Shown one piece after another: positions 27,438 to 36,690 of a stretch of DNA of 64,000 nucleotides (positions within the stretch are counted from its first letter, which is position 1; each line of letters opens with the position of its first letter). Made by a program: the position numbers and the translations under genes. The stretch is from contig NZ_CP019285.1 in NCBI RefSeq assembly GCF_000226975.2, positions 930,001-994,000 on the forward strand, written 5' to 3'. The notes below the pieces were generated by a model. It was given only the letters and a program-made list of their open reading frames with translations. It was not told where the DNA came from and did not search any database. The DNA is from Halobiforma lacisalsi AJ5. GTDB taxonomy: Archaea > Halobacteriota > Halobacteria > Halobacteriales > Natrialbaceae.

Positions 27438-27605
27438 AACTCAGCAAGCGGACTCCTTCAACTTGCGAGCTTTGTGAGGTACTGAATCTGATTGGCATTG
27501 GTAGTCGTTATCCGTCATCGTCGTCTGAATCTTCTAACCGGAATCCGCAGTGAGACGCCGACGTTGCAGTCTGGCTGCCGGTTAGGGTATTGAACCTACG
27601 GCGAC
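26380..27605 (-). mobile_element. ISH3-family insertion sequence, one end deleted
   Basis: An ISH3-type element identified by its transposase. The transposase 3' end is missing and joined directly to the FAD-synthase-like gene at about 26379/26380, so this end has been deleted. On the other side a candidate terminal repeat AGGGTATTGAACCTAC lies at 27584-27599, near inverted octamers CTAACCGG (27534-27541) and CCGGTTAG (27578-27585); I could not confirm that this is the true end. Confidence 0.75.
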
Positions 27606-27832
27606 GCCGTGAACCGGCTCTCGACCCAAACTGTGGCGGTTGCCGCCGAACAGGGCAGTTCTGATCCGAATGTTGTCGTTGAGACTATCTCGGCGAGAAG
27701 GAAGCCCTGAAGCGATCTTCAAATAATTTCTCAGGGGATTTTTGATACTAGCGCGTATATACTCTACACTGAACGCGAATTTCATGCTCTAATCTGAATA
27801 AATTGAATTAGCAACTGCCGATACTCCAATAT
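27606..27832. other. Island left flank without gene
   Basis: No convincing gene. Base composition falls from GC-rich to AT-rich at about 27680, marking the left side of the foreign block. A short minus-strand reading frame here (about 67 codons) has no family likeness. Confidence 0.4.
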
Positions 27833-28972
27833 TCAGCACTCGATACTAGTACCTGTGCCCGCTTCTATCCAGACACCATTCATCTGCGCCATACTTTCTA
27901 CGCGAGAAAACTGACCGATACCTGAACATTCTGTGTTTTCTATCCAACAAGCGCTACCACAGGTGGGCTCAAATGTTGATCCATATCCGGTCTCCGCGAT
28001 ATACTGCCAAGCTGCCTGGTTGTCATAGTCATGAGTATAGTTGAAATACTCTCCATTGCTTTTGTCGGTGACTTCCGCCATTACAATCTCAGGTTGACTA
28101 TATTGCCAACCTATAGTGCCTGAAATGCCAGCTGTTCCATACGAAATACCCGCTTGGAATGAACTCTCACCGCTTACTTCTCCAGTGGGATCTGTGGAAC
28201 TTATGTAGGGCTCGACCGGGGAGAAAACGCCATATGTCCAATCCTGTTTAGTTTCGGCGAAATTTATCCTCGCTGATCCGTGATAATGGTATGGCACCAT
28301 CCTATAAGATCCAGTCCAAGCCCAATATTCTGCATCGTCTTTTCCATCTAGTTCATCATCATATTGTGCAGGTTGAGCAGTAATGGTCAATTCGCCAGCA
28401 TCGTGTTCTTCATACGCTGTTACAACAGACTTATCTTCCCAGTCACTTCCATGAGTCACACCATCTACATCATCTTGACTGGACTTCTGTAACATTGTAT
28501 CATCTGTTGAACTGTCTAAGCTTTCAATGGTATCCATCCCTTCCACTTCTGAACGGACTTTTACCCCTCTCCGAGTGACAGATTTAGCTTTAGTACCACC
28601 TACTGATGAAGTCCCGACAAAGGAAACTGGGCGGCCATCCCGACCAACTTTTAACACATAAGAGTAAATATCTGTGTCAATTTCATAATCTGGGACACCA
28701 TAAACTATCTTGTTTTCTTTTCTACTGTTTGGAAGCATACGGAAAAATTTTTTCAGGCTACTATCAATTTGCTTTTTTGACAATGGCTCACCATCTTTTG
28801 CAGTCATTTCCAAAATCGTTTTACTATTAGATTGAGCGACTGTGGTCTCACTAAAAAACAGGGGTGAGGTGGAACCAGCCGCTGCTAATTTTAAGATCCC
28901 TCTTCGGGACTTGTGGTGGCTTTTATCGATACCGTCACCTTGGTTTGCCTGATTTTCAGGCATAGTAATCAT
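27833..28972 (-). CDS. Tat-secreted orphan protein with Cys-rich C terminus
   Basis: A 379-aa protein I do not recognise. The N terminus KSRRGILKLAAAGSTSPLFF is a twin-arginine signal with cleavage likely near TTVAQS, so it is exported folded. The mature chain has a polar N-terminal half, a Gly/Tyr/Ser-rich beta region (about 215-330) and four Cys near the end (CGSACWIENTEC and the final Cys), which could form disulfides. Its DNA is much more AT-rich than the chromosome, pointing to transfer. It is divergent from a 68-aa membrane protein. A secreted toxin/halocin or surface protein is possible, but no family evidence was seen. Confidence 0.7.
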   Translation of the reverse strand: MITMPENQANQGDGIDKSHHKSRRGILKLAAAGSTSPLFFSETTVAQSNSKTILEMTAKDGEPLSKKQIDSSLKKFFRMLPNSRKENKIVYGVPDYEIDTDIYSYVLKVGRDGRPVSFVGTSSVGGTKAKSVTRRGVKVRSEVEGMDTIESLDSSTDDTMLQKSSQDDVDGVTHGSDWEDKSVVTAYEEHDAGELTITAQPAQYDDELDGKDDAEYWAWTGSYRMVPYHYHGSARINFAETKQDWTYGVFSPVEPYISSTDPTGEVSGESSFQAGISYGTAGISGTIGWQYSQPEIVMAEVTDKSNGEYFNYTHDYDNQAAWQYIAETGYGSTFEPTCGSACWIENTECSGIGQFSRVESMAQMNGVWIEAGTGTSIEC

Positions 28973-29134
28973 TATTTCCTCACTGGATATATGTTTTTCT
29001 AATATCTATAAGCAATTAGTTTACTGGTCAGCAGCATATGCATAGAACTAGCTTATCGTAGTAACTGAATAGTAAAGAGTGATTATCTATAAGTAACATG
29101 TGAACAGACATCTATTTGAGGTCAAAATTGAATT

Positions 29135-29341
29135 ATGTCCTCCGAAGAAATTCACAAATTCGAATATTTCGCATTAAAAATTGTAGTTATTTTTATAATT
29201 ATAGGATTGGTAACGGGTTCACTGACTAATAATATGAGGAATATTATAACTTTGTTTTGGATAGGTGTTGGATTAGCTGGATTGTTTCTTTTAGCAAGAT
29301 TAGTTATAATAGCAGAAAAGATTTTGCACGAAATAGAATAG
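29135..29341 (+). CDS. Small two-helix membrane protein
   Basis: A 68-aa protein with two hydrophobic helices (about 11-30 and 37-58) joined by a short loop, ending in an amphipathic charged helix AEKILHEIE. The second helix TLFWIGVGLAGLFLLARL matches the chromosomal 85-aa protein at 36691 (TWFWIGIGATTAYFLYRI), so both belong to one unnamed family. AT-rich codons and position opposite the secreted protein suggest they were acquired together. A short inverted repeat GTTGAAAATCAAC follows the stop, then C5-T-C12. Confidence 0.65.
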   Translation: MSSEEIHKFEYFALKIVVIFIIIGLVTGSLTNNMRNIITLFWIGVGLAGLFLLARLVIIAEKILHEIE

Positions 29342-29573
29342 GTTGAAAATCAACACCCCCTCCCCCCCCCCCCTTAAATTTCTTATTCTGGTGGAATCCG
29401 TCTGGTAGTATATTCTTTCAGGACTCAACCTCTGAAACTCCCCATCTATCCAGTTGCAATCACATCGTAATGATAATCTTGTTTACGACGACAATATAGA
29501 TCACTCAGGGATAATAATGAAATAATTGATCCATTCTCGTCAACTGAGCCTGCTAAATATAAGATATTGTATT

Positions 29574-29617
29574 CTACCGATGATCTGGGAGAAGTCTACC
29601 GATGATCTGGGAGAAGT
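29574..29617. repeat. 22-bp exact tandem duplication
   Basis: Two exact 22-bp copies, 29574-29595 and 29596-29617, each containing GATGATCTGGGAGAAGT. Since 22 is not a multiple of three, the duplication puts a second ATG in another frame at the start of the following gene. Confidence 0.85.
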
Positions 29618-29981
29618 TGAAATTCCGGGGGATTATGAACATGTTATAGAGAATGGTGGGTGTTATTATCCTCGAGTATTTCGTGCCGAAGAATCGACGT
29701 ATGATCAGTCGGTTGCGATTGAAGCAAGCACCATTGACGGGGTTACTGTTACCGTAGCTGTGCATGCAGATCGTAGTGGGGAACTTGATATTCTCAACAG
29801 CATTTACTCCGCTGGTGAGGAGTACCCCTTCTACCCGTTCCGGCACAAAGCCCACGACCTCGATTATGCAAATTCTATTTATTTCTTCAAAAAGGTGGGC
29901 CACACGAATGTTGATTGGTTACGATCAACTGTACACCTTGGCAGGGATAATTCGGATCAGGAACGTGTCGAAGCTGTTTAG
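29580..29981 (+). CDS. Orphan protein ended by IS insertion
   Basis: A reading frame of about 133 aa (MIWEKSTDDLGEVEIPGDYE to DQERVEAV), with a mildly acidic halophile-like composition and mixed alpha/beta character (GVTVTVAVHADRSGELDILN). No family recognised. The start lies inside the 22-bp tandem duplication. Its TAG stop at 29979-29981 is formed by the first bases of the neighbouring IS, so the original C terminus is probably lost. Confidence 0.5.
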   Translation: MIWEKSTDDLGEVEIPGDYEHVIENGGCYYPRVFRAEESTYDQSVAIEASTIDGVTVTVAVHADRSGELDILNSIYSAGEEYPFYPFRHKAHDLDYANSIYFFKKVGHTNVDWLRSTVHLGRDNSDQERVEAV

Positions 29982-32037
29982 CAGTAGTTTGGATTTTAGC
30001 CGCTATATTTCAGCCGAATGGACTAACTCGCCGGCGTGGGATACCGAGGGTGATGAGTCCGGAGAAGGATCCCGATTTACCCCCTGAGCACCTGCGGGAT
30101 CACAGCCCTAACCTCCCACCTGAACTTGATGGTGCGGATAGCCGGCCATGGGTAACGGAATTTGAGGATCGGGCCGACCGCCCGGATCTGTTGCGCCGCC
30201 AGTTTGTAATCGAACCCGACAACCCGATCGGTTTCTCGACAGTGAAGGCGCAACGTGCGATCCGCTATTTCGATCTCACGCTCGTTCCGGAAAGCAGCCT
30301 CTTCGACGAGTGGGACGACCTCGAGGAACGAGAGCAGCGGATGTACCGGGCAGCCCTCCTTCGAGAGCTGTTCGACGACAGCTATGAAGATCTCGAGGAG
30401 CGGCTCAACTCGTCGGAGACCATCGCTCGCGAAGCGGGATTCGATCCGACTGACGTTCCGAGTGATACTACGCTCTGGCGCGAGATACCCGACCTCGACG
30501 AGGACGCGATCGAGGAGGCTGCTCGCCGTGGAGATAACGCCGTGATGCAGGACACGATGCCGGATGGCAGACCACTCCGCCACGCGGGGCCAAACCCACG
30601 AAAGCCGGATTTCTACTACGAGGTTACGAAATACGAGCGCGAGATCAGCACCGAGGGAAGATGCGGGCACTCAGTGATATAGTCGCTGAGTATATGGAAC
30701 TCGCCATTCCGCACATCGACTTCGATCGCGACCGAACTGCTCCGAATTACCAGCTCGCCCCTGAGTCCTTTTACCGCCTCCTTGCTCACATCGTACTCGA
30801 GGACTGTTATGCAGCAAACGGGTCTGAAATCCTCCGCTGGCTTTCTGACGACGACGTCGACGTCCCTGCCCCATCGACGCTACACCAGTATGCTCAGAAG
30901 TTCGACGTCGATGAGCATGCGGACCGGTTCTTTGACGCTACGTGCGCGCTCCTCGAGCGACACGGCCTTTTCCCCGCCGAACCGGTCCACCTCGGGTTTG
31001 ACATCACGAAAGTCTCCTGGTACGGCAGTGTGGATACCGACGAAGACGGTGATCCAACCGATGAAGAGGCGCGGATCAAGTCGCAGCTCAAAGACAATAC
31101 GACTTGGTTCTGGCCCCTCGCTGTCCTGTCGATCACTGCACCCGACCGAAACTACGTTCTCGGCTTCAAGCCGGCCCCGGCAGCGGACAAATACGACGAG
31201 GTCTTAGACGACATGCTCGAGGCCGTTACAGACCGCTTCGACCTCGAACTCGGGCGAATCTACCTCGACAGCGGCCTGGGGAACACCAAAACCATCGATA
31301 TCTGCGAGAAACACGGACTGAACTGGCTGAGTCAAGGCAAGATGAACGGCAAGCGCGAGGAACTCGCGAAAACCCTCCCGCCAGCCACACCTGGAGGACA
31401 AAAAACGTCGAATTCGGATCAGACCCCCGTGAGATCAACATCTTCGCCTGTCCCCTCCACCCGGAGACTGTTGAGGTGAAAGAGACAGTCGACGATAGTG
31501 GCGACGCCGACACCGAATACAGATCACTCACCGACTTCGGTGCCGAGAGTGACACCGGTGAAAAGATCACGCTCGAGCGGACTGATGACGGCGAAGAAAA
31601 TCGTGAAGGGGCGGAGTATGCCGAGCGCCAGGAGGTGATCGTACGCCCCGACCTCAAGTTCGAGGAGGTTGAGGACGAAGGGACGTGGGCGGCCTGGAAT
31701 ACCAATATGGACGTCGCAACACGCGATCTCCGCGGCCTCGCCTACCAGTATCGGTACCGGTGGCGTGTTGAAACGGCGATCCGCCAGCTCAAACAGGACT
31801 TCACGGGTCGGTGCGGATCCGCCAGCCCCGAAGTTCGGGCTCTCTATTTCGGCGCTGGGCAACTGTTCTTCAACTTCTGGGTCGCGCTCAACCACGAGTT
31901 GCCGTACCGACTCGATCACACCGGTATCAGAGTCACCGGGCTCGAGGTGCTCCACGGCCTTCGCGAAGCCGACTTTGAAGCGGCCTCTGCCAAGCGGTGG
32001 GTCTGAAATATAGTACGCAAATTCCAAACTACTGCTA
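29979..32037 (+). mobile_element. Complete-ended insertion sequence (about 2.06 kb) with imperfect terminal inverted repeats
   Basis: The left end TAGCAGTAGTTTGGATTTTA and the right end read on the opposite strand TAGCAGTAGTTTGGAATTTG match over the first 15 bases, and further on CTATATTTCAG is shared as well. The internal gene is a DDE-type transposase with frameshifts. If the outer TA is counted as target, a TA duplication would border a GCAGTAG...CTACTGC element. Family assignment is open; the transposase looks IS4-like. Confidence 0.85.
30053..32006 (+). pseudogene. IS transposase (IS4-like DDE), broken by two frameshifts
   Basis: Three consecutive frames make one transposase of about 650 codons: 30053-30660 (FSTVKAQRAIRYFDLTLVPE), 30661 to about 31405 (HLGFDITKVSWYG, LGRIYLDSGLGNTKTID) and then to 32006 (YRYRWRVETAIRQLKQDFTG). 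D, D and E of a DDE triad can be placed in those motifs. Each junction needs one additional base. The second is at a six-A run, CAAAAAAC, where ribosomal -1 slippage could also join the frames; the first junction (GAAGATG at about 30657) offers no such explanation. It is most likely inactive, or mis-sequenced. Confidence 0.8.
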
Positions 32038-34464
32038 GGCCGACTCGAGCCGCGAGCGGAACCGCTCGAGGCCGTACTCGAGCATGTCCGAACTGACCGA
32101 CTGGAACTCGCCGTCGTCGGGCAGGTATTCGCGCACGGAGTCCCAGCTATCGCGGGCGTAGCGCTCGTCGAGCAGGACCCGCACCCCGACGTCCTCGGGC
32201 GAGCGGATGACGCGACCGATCGCCTGCCGTGCCTTCCGGACCGCAGGGATCGTCAGCGCGTACTCGAACCCCACGCCAGACGCTGATGCGCCTGGCTTGC
32301 TCCCCGACCGTTGCCCGGGGACGTCCCCGAACGCGTCGTCGTAGGCCCGCCGAACGGCCTTCGTCCGCGGGCTCGAGGTGTTGACGATCGGGACGCCACA
32401 GACCACGGCGGCCGAGAGCCGGTCGCCGCTGTAGTCGACCCCCTCGGTCAGCGTCCCGCGCAGGCTCGTCACGAGCACCTTCCCGTCGCCCGCGAAGAAC
32501 TCGGCTTTCAGCGACTGGGTCGTCTCGTCGTCGCTCGAGGCGTCGAGCAGGACGGGTTTGTCGACTCGTTCCTCGAGTTCGCCGGCGATCCACTCGGCCT
32601 CGGCGTAGCTGGGCATCCCGACGAGGACGTTGCCCGGGAGCCGGGCGACCTTCGAGACCGCGTCGGCGTAGTGGGTCCTGGTCGGGTTCTCCTCGCCCGG
32701 ATAGCCACGGTTGTCGTAGGTGAACTTCGGCGCGGCGACCGCGAAGCTCTCGCGGTTCTCCTCGGGGAAGTGTAGCCCGTAGCGGCGCTCGACGATCGGC
32801 CTGTCTTCTTCGCGTGCGAGGTACTCCAGTCCCGTCACCTCGGTGAAGGCGTCGATCGGCTCGAGGGTGGCACTCATCAGGACGCCGCCGCCGAAGGCCG
32901 CGAGCCGTTCGCCGATGGCGTCGCTCGGGACGCAGTTGTGCAGCGCGAGGCGAGCGTTGTAGGCTCGCCGCCAGGAATCCGCGGGTTCGGTGTCGTCCCA
33001 GGTCCGCTCGAGTTCGATCTCCCGGAAGTAATCGGTGTGATCGCGGCGGTACCACTCGCCGAGCACGCGGCCGACCGCGGGCGCGGCGCGGGTGCGCTCC
33101 TCGTCCTCGGCCTCGTTCAGGATCCGGGCGACGACGGCCCCGACGGCTTCGGCGCGGACCCACTCGGCGTCGCCGTAGCCGGCCTCGCGGGCCCACTCCG
33201 TGATCTCGTCCTCGGCGGGTTCCGCCGGGTCGCGCAGGGGGAGCTCGTCGTCCTCGAGATCGTTCAGGTTCGATTTCCACCCCCTGTGGTTCCGGTCGAG
33301 ATAGGCCGTCACCCGGCGGTCGAGTTCCGCCCGGAGGTCGCCGATGAACTCGAGGGTGCGGTTGAGTTCCTCGTAGGTGACGTCGCTGTCGTTCAGTTCG
33401 GCGCGCACGAGGTCTGCATCAGCCGTCTGGGAGCCCCCCTCCGCGCGTCGCCCCTCACGCTCGAACTTCACCGGCTGAATGACCCGCGAGAGTTCGGTCT
33501 CGGCGTCCCGCAGCGTACGGTCCCCGACCCCGTCGCTGACTAGATCCCGGACCCGGGGCTCGAGCATGTGCGCCTCGTCACAGACGACGAACGTCGAGTC
33601 GTCGAGCAACGCGCCCGTAAATGAGCCGACGGTTCTGGGGTCGAACGCGTGGTAGTAGTTGCCGACGACGACCTCGACCTGGCCAAGCGCCGCGCCCATC
33701 ACCGAATGCGGGCAGGTGCCGTTCCGAGCTGCGCGGGCCACCAGGTCCTCGGGGGTGACCATCCCGGCCTGGGTGAAGTCGTAGGGGACGGCCTCCGCGG
33801 GGTCGCCGGTTCCGTCCTCGCTTTCCGGCAGGTCCTCGAGGTATTGGGCGTAGAACGGGCAGTACTCCGTGGCGACGCCGGCCGCGCCGCCGTCGTCGTA
33901 CTCCGGGAGGTCCCGCGGGTAGGGCGTCGGTTCGCCCGCAGTCTCGAGGTAGGTCCCACTGTTCGTACGGCCGCTGTCGGCCAGCCCGATCTGCTGGCTA
34001 CGGGCCCGCGCGGCGAGGTTTTGCGCGGTCGTCTCGCCGCCCTCGCCCGTGAGGTCACGGGTGCGGTCCCGCAGCGTCTCGCAGCGGTCGTAGACGTTGC
34101 CGTCGTCGATCTCCGCCGCTCCCTCGCGGTTGTACGGACAGACGTCGGCCTTGCCGACCAGCGTGAGCCCCGAGACGGGCCGCCAGTCGTCGGGCAGGTT
34201 CTCGTTGATCGTCTCGAGGTCCGCCTCGAACTGGCGCAGTTGCTGTTTGACGCTCGTGAGCACGAGGACGCGCTCGTAGTCGCTGTCGGGGTCGCGCACG
34301 AGGTCGATCCCGGCCGTCAGCGCGAGCATGGTCTTCCCGGTGCCACAGGCCCCCTCGACGACGGTGTAGCCGCCCTCGCGGGCGGTCTCGATCGCGGTTT
34401 CGATCCCGTCGACCTGCTCGTCGTAGGGTTCGGCGTGGCCGAAGATCGAGCGCCAGTCCGTCAT
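32035..34464 (-). CDS. XPD/Rad3-like ATP-dependent DNA helicase (Fe-S)
   Basis: An 809-aa superfamily 2 helicase. Walker A is GACGTGKTM near residue 41 and the DEAH box VVCDEAHML near 300. Between them the four Fe-S cysteines of the XPD family are found in KADVCPYN, YDRCETL, TEYCPFYAQY and NGTCPHSVM. C-terminal motifs include LMSATLEP, TSLRGTLTEGVDYSGDRLSAAV and RKARQAIGRVIRSPEDVG. It should unwind 5'-3' in repair or R-loop processing. Start is ATG at 34464 (MTDWRSIFGHAEPYDEQ). The stop codon TAG (32035-32037) lies within the terminus of the IS, so the last residues may not be original. Confidence 0.92.
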   Translation of the reverse strand: MTDWRSIFGHAEPYDEQVDGIETAIETAREGGYTVVEGACGTGKTMLALTAGIDLVRDPDSDYERVLVLTSVKQQLRQFEADLETINENLPDDWRPVSGLTLVGKADVCPYNREGAAEIDDGNVYDRCETLRDRTRDLTGEGGETTAQNLAARARSQQIGLADSGRTNSGTYLETAGEPTPYPRDLPEYDDGGAAGVATEYCPFYAQYLEDLPESEDGTGDPAEAVPYDFTQAGMVTPEDLVARAARNGTCPHSVMGAALGQVEVVVGNYYHAFDPRTVGSFTGALLDDSTFVVCDEAHMLEPRVRDLVSDGVGDRTLRDAETELSRVIQPVKFEREGRRAEGGSQTADADLVRAELNDSDVTYEELNRTLEFIGDLRAELDRRVTAYLDRNHRGWKSNLNDLEDDELPLRDPAEPAEDEITEWAREAGYGDAEWVRAEAVGAVVARILNEAEDEERTRAAPAVGRVLGEWYRRDHTDYFREIELERTWDDTEPADSWRRAYNARLALHNCVPSDAIGERLAAFGGGVLMSATLEPIDAFTEVTGLEYLAREEDRPIVERRYGLHFPEENRESFAVAAPKFTYDNRGYPGEENPTRTHYADAVSKVARLPGNVLVGMPSYAEAEWIAGELEERVDKPVLLDASSDDETTQSLKAEFFAGDGKVLVTSLRGTLTEGVDYSGDRLSAAVVCGVPIVNTSSPRTKAVRRAYDDAFGDVPGQRSGSKPGASASGVGFEYALTIPAVRKARQAIGRVIRSPEDVGVRVLLDERYARDSWDSVREYLPDDGEFQSVSSDMLEYGLERFRSRLESA

Positions 34465-34596
34465 TCTTCGCGTACTCGTGGGCGGTCGTCCATAGCGTTG
34501 ACGGACCAAAGTCGCGGCGGCTTCCCTCATAAACGTCGGCTCGTTCCGCGCCCCGATCAGTAGCTGTCGAGTCAAGACGAGAGGGGCCGACGACCG

Positions 34597-35550
34597 CTAC
34601 TCCTCGAGCGGCGACCCCTCGAGGGTCCCGCCGTCCCGGCCGTCGCCCCCGGCTTCGCCCTCCACCGGCAGCGCCCAGTCCCCCTCGAGCGCGGGCGTTC
34701 CGGTGAGAGCGATCCCGACGGCGGCGAGCCCGAAGACCGCGATGCCGACCGCGCCGACGGGGTTGACGACGAGTTCCGACCCGCCCTGGGCGAAGACGAG
34801 CATCGTCGCCGCGAAGGCGTTGAACGTGCCGTGCAGCGCGGTGGGGGCGAGCACCGACTTCGCTTCGATCGTGACGTACGTATAGACCGGCGACATCGCC
34901 AGACAGGCCGCGGTCATCATCCCGACGCCGACGACGGGGTAGTTCGGATAGTTGTACCCCTCGAGGATGACGGGCGCGTGCCAGAGCCCCCAGCAGAGGC
35001 CGATAACTGCGGACGCGCCCCAGAAGCCGAGGGGAGCGAGTTCCGTCAGAAAGACGCCGCGCCAGCCGAACTCCTCGCCGAACGCGAAGACGCCGTTGAT
35101 CGTGACGCCGAAGACGACCGCGGCCACGATCGAGATCAGCAGGTTCCAGGGCCAACCGGGCAACGACGGGCCGGCCGGGGTCGCCTCGCCGTCCTGTGGC
35201 TGGGCGAACTGGGTTCCCTCGCCGGTCAGCGGGTTCGCGTCGGGGACGAACTCCACCCCCGGCAGCCCCAGCGAGATCGCCGTTCCCAGCAACACGAGGA
35301 CGATCGGGACGGCGACGGCGACTGCGAGCCAGCGAAATCGACCCCGCGGGAGCCTGAGCCCCGCCGCCTCGAACGACGGCGGACCGACGATACAGGTCGC
35401 GATGCCGGCGAGCATCGGCGTGAACATGTACGCGGGCGCGAGCGCGAGCATGCTCACGCCGGCGAGCCGCGAGACGGCGACGATCGTGCCGGAGAGCACC
35501 GCCAGCGTCCCCAGGAAGGTCGCGAGCGATCGACGATCGATCCCGGTCAC
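34597..35550 (-). CDS. CPBP-family intramembrane metalloprotease (Abi/CAAX)
   Basis: A 317-aa protein with about eight helices and the three CPBP motifs: EEFGWRGVFL near residue 155, GLWHAPVIL near 190 and HGTFNAFAA near 240. Glu and His residues of these motifs bind the metal in the membrane. Archaeal substrates are not known; relatives process prenylated proteins or act in peptide immunity. An acidic tail of about 40 residues follows the last helix. Confidence 0.9.
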   Translation of the reverse strand: MTGIDRRSLATFLGTLAVLSGTIVAVSRLAGVSMLALAPAYMFTPMLAGIATCIVGPPSFEAAGLRLPRGRFRWLAVAVAVPIVLVLLGTAISLGLPGVEFVPDANPLTGEGTQFAQPQDGEATPAGPSLPGWPWNLLISIVAAVVFGVTINGVFAFGEEFGWRGVFLTELAPLGFWGASAVIGLCWGLWHAPVILEGYNYPNYPVVGVGMMTAACLAMSPVYTYVTIEAKSVLAPTALHGTFNAFAATMLVFAQGGSELVVNPVGAVGIAVFGLAAVGIALTGTPALEGDWALPVEGEAGGDGRDGGTLEGSPLEE

Positions 35551-35702
35551 GCCGGCGTCACCCCCGTCGGCGAGCCGCCCGAATGTAACATGGTTGACTG
35601 GTGTGCCGGGCGATCGATAAACGTTGTGTCGCTTCTCGACCGCAGGTGTGGCAGGACGTTGCCGGCCGGAGGCTTACCATCCACTGGTCCCTGGGACTTG
35701 AC

Positions 35703-35975
35703 GTGAACGTACCAGAACCGCTCCGAAACGCCGAGGGTGACGACGCGCTCGTTCGGAGTTTCGAGTACGACGATACGAACGAGAGCCTCATCGCGGTCGA
35801 CTTCGGCCGAGACGGGGTCACCGGCGACGAGCTTTCCGTCGACGTTGTCGACTCGCGGGTCATCGTCGTCGCGGACGATCAGGGACTCGAGTGCGAGTTC
35901 GACCTTCCGCCGTCGGCGACCGACGTCTCCGTCCGCAACGGCGTCGTGACGATCGCGGGCGAACCGGACGACTGA
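35703..35975 (+). CDS. Hsp20-like small protein (DUF7127-like)
   Basis: A 90-aa acidic protein beginning at a GTG (35703) with NVPEPLRNAEGDD. The C-terminal part (LECEFDLPPSATDVSVRNGVVTI) resembles the beta-sandwich end of Hsp20/GvpH-type proteins. The in-frame ATG at 35601 would add 34 residues lying in what looks like leader DNA. Function unproven. Confidence 0.62.
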   Translation: MNVPEPLRNAEGDDALVRSFEYDDTNESLIAVDFGRDGVTGDELSVDVVDSRVIVVADDQGLECEFDLPPSATDVSVRNGVVTIAGEPDD

Positions 35976-36009
35976 GCGAGGGCGACACCACGTTCGTCGG
36001 GGCAACTCC

Positions 36010-36639
36010 TCACCGTTCTCGCCGTTCCCGTAGCCCACGGACGGACGATCCCATCGAAACCAGCGTCCGTTTCCCACTGACCAGACACTCGCGGGCGACC
36101 GGTGCACCGTCGTAGAGCCACAGCAGCGCCGTCAGGACGACGATCCCGAACTGCAGCCACAGGTACGTCGAGAGTTCACCGGCGAGCAACTGCTCCCGGT
36201 AGCCGGCGAACAGCCGGGAGAACTCGCTGAGAAAGCCCGCGGGAGCGGCCGTGGGAGGCGTCTCGACGGGCGCGACCGGCCAGAGGACGATGCCGAACTC
36301 GAGGGTGCCGCCCCTGACGTAGCCATCGACGACGTCGGCGGGCAGGTGCAACAGGTAGCCGAGGCCGAACGCGAGCCCCGCGCGGGGTCGACCCCAGGCC
36401 CGCGCGAGCGAGCCGACGACGATCGCCAGCGGGACCGCGACGAAGATCGAGTGGCCAAGCGCGTAGCCGGTCTCGAAGACGCCGAACTCCCAGGCCAGCG
36501 GCTTGTCGATCAGGTCGGGCAGGACGGAGGCGGCGACGACCGCGAACGCCTCGAGGCCGTCCGGGGACTCGCGGTGGAAGGCGTGACAACACAGCGAGTA
36601 GGCGAGATACCCCACGAGCGCGTGTTCCCAGGGCCACAT
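36010..36639 (-). CDS. Metal-dependent hydrolase-like membrane protein (DUF457/YdjM type)
   Basis: A 209-aa membrane protein. It starts MWPWEHALVGYLAYSL, has the HFHRES-like CCHAFHRESPDG near 20, VVAASVLPDLIDKPLAW near 40 and GHSIFVAVPL near 65, and LGYLLHLPADVVDGY near 100. These His/Asp residues within helices are the family's putative metal ligands. It is annotated as hydrolase only by analogy. It converges on the Hsp20-like gene. Confidence 0.78.
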   Translation of the reverse strand: MWPWEHALVGYLAYSLCCHAFHRESPDGLEAFAVVAASVLPDLIDKPLAWEFGVFETGYALGHSIFVAVPLAIVVGSLARAWGRPRAGLAFGLGYLLHLPADVVDGYVRGGTLEFGIVLWPVAPVETPPTAAPAGFLSEFSRLFAGYREQLLAGELSTYLWLQFGIVVLTALLWLYDGAPVARECLVSGKRTLVSMGSSVRGLRERRER

Positions 36640-36690
36640 GATAGCCCGTAACCGCGGCACAGGGAAGTGGATTCGCCCCGCTCTCAGCGG

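Noticed and set aside
27582-27785. 67-codon minus-strand frame next to the ISH3 element
   Set aside because: Spans the composition border and the candidate IS end; no start signal or similarity.
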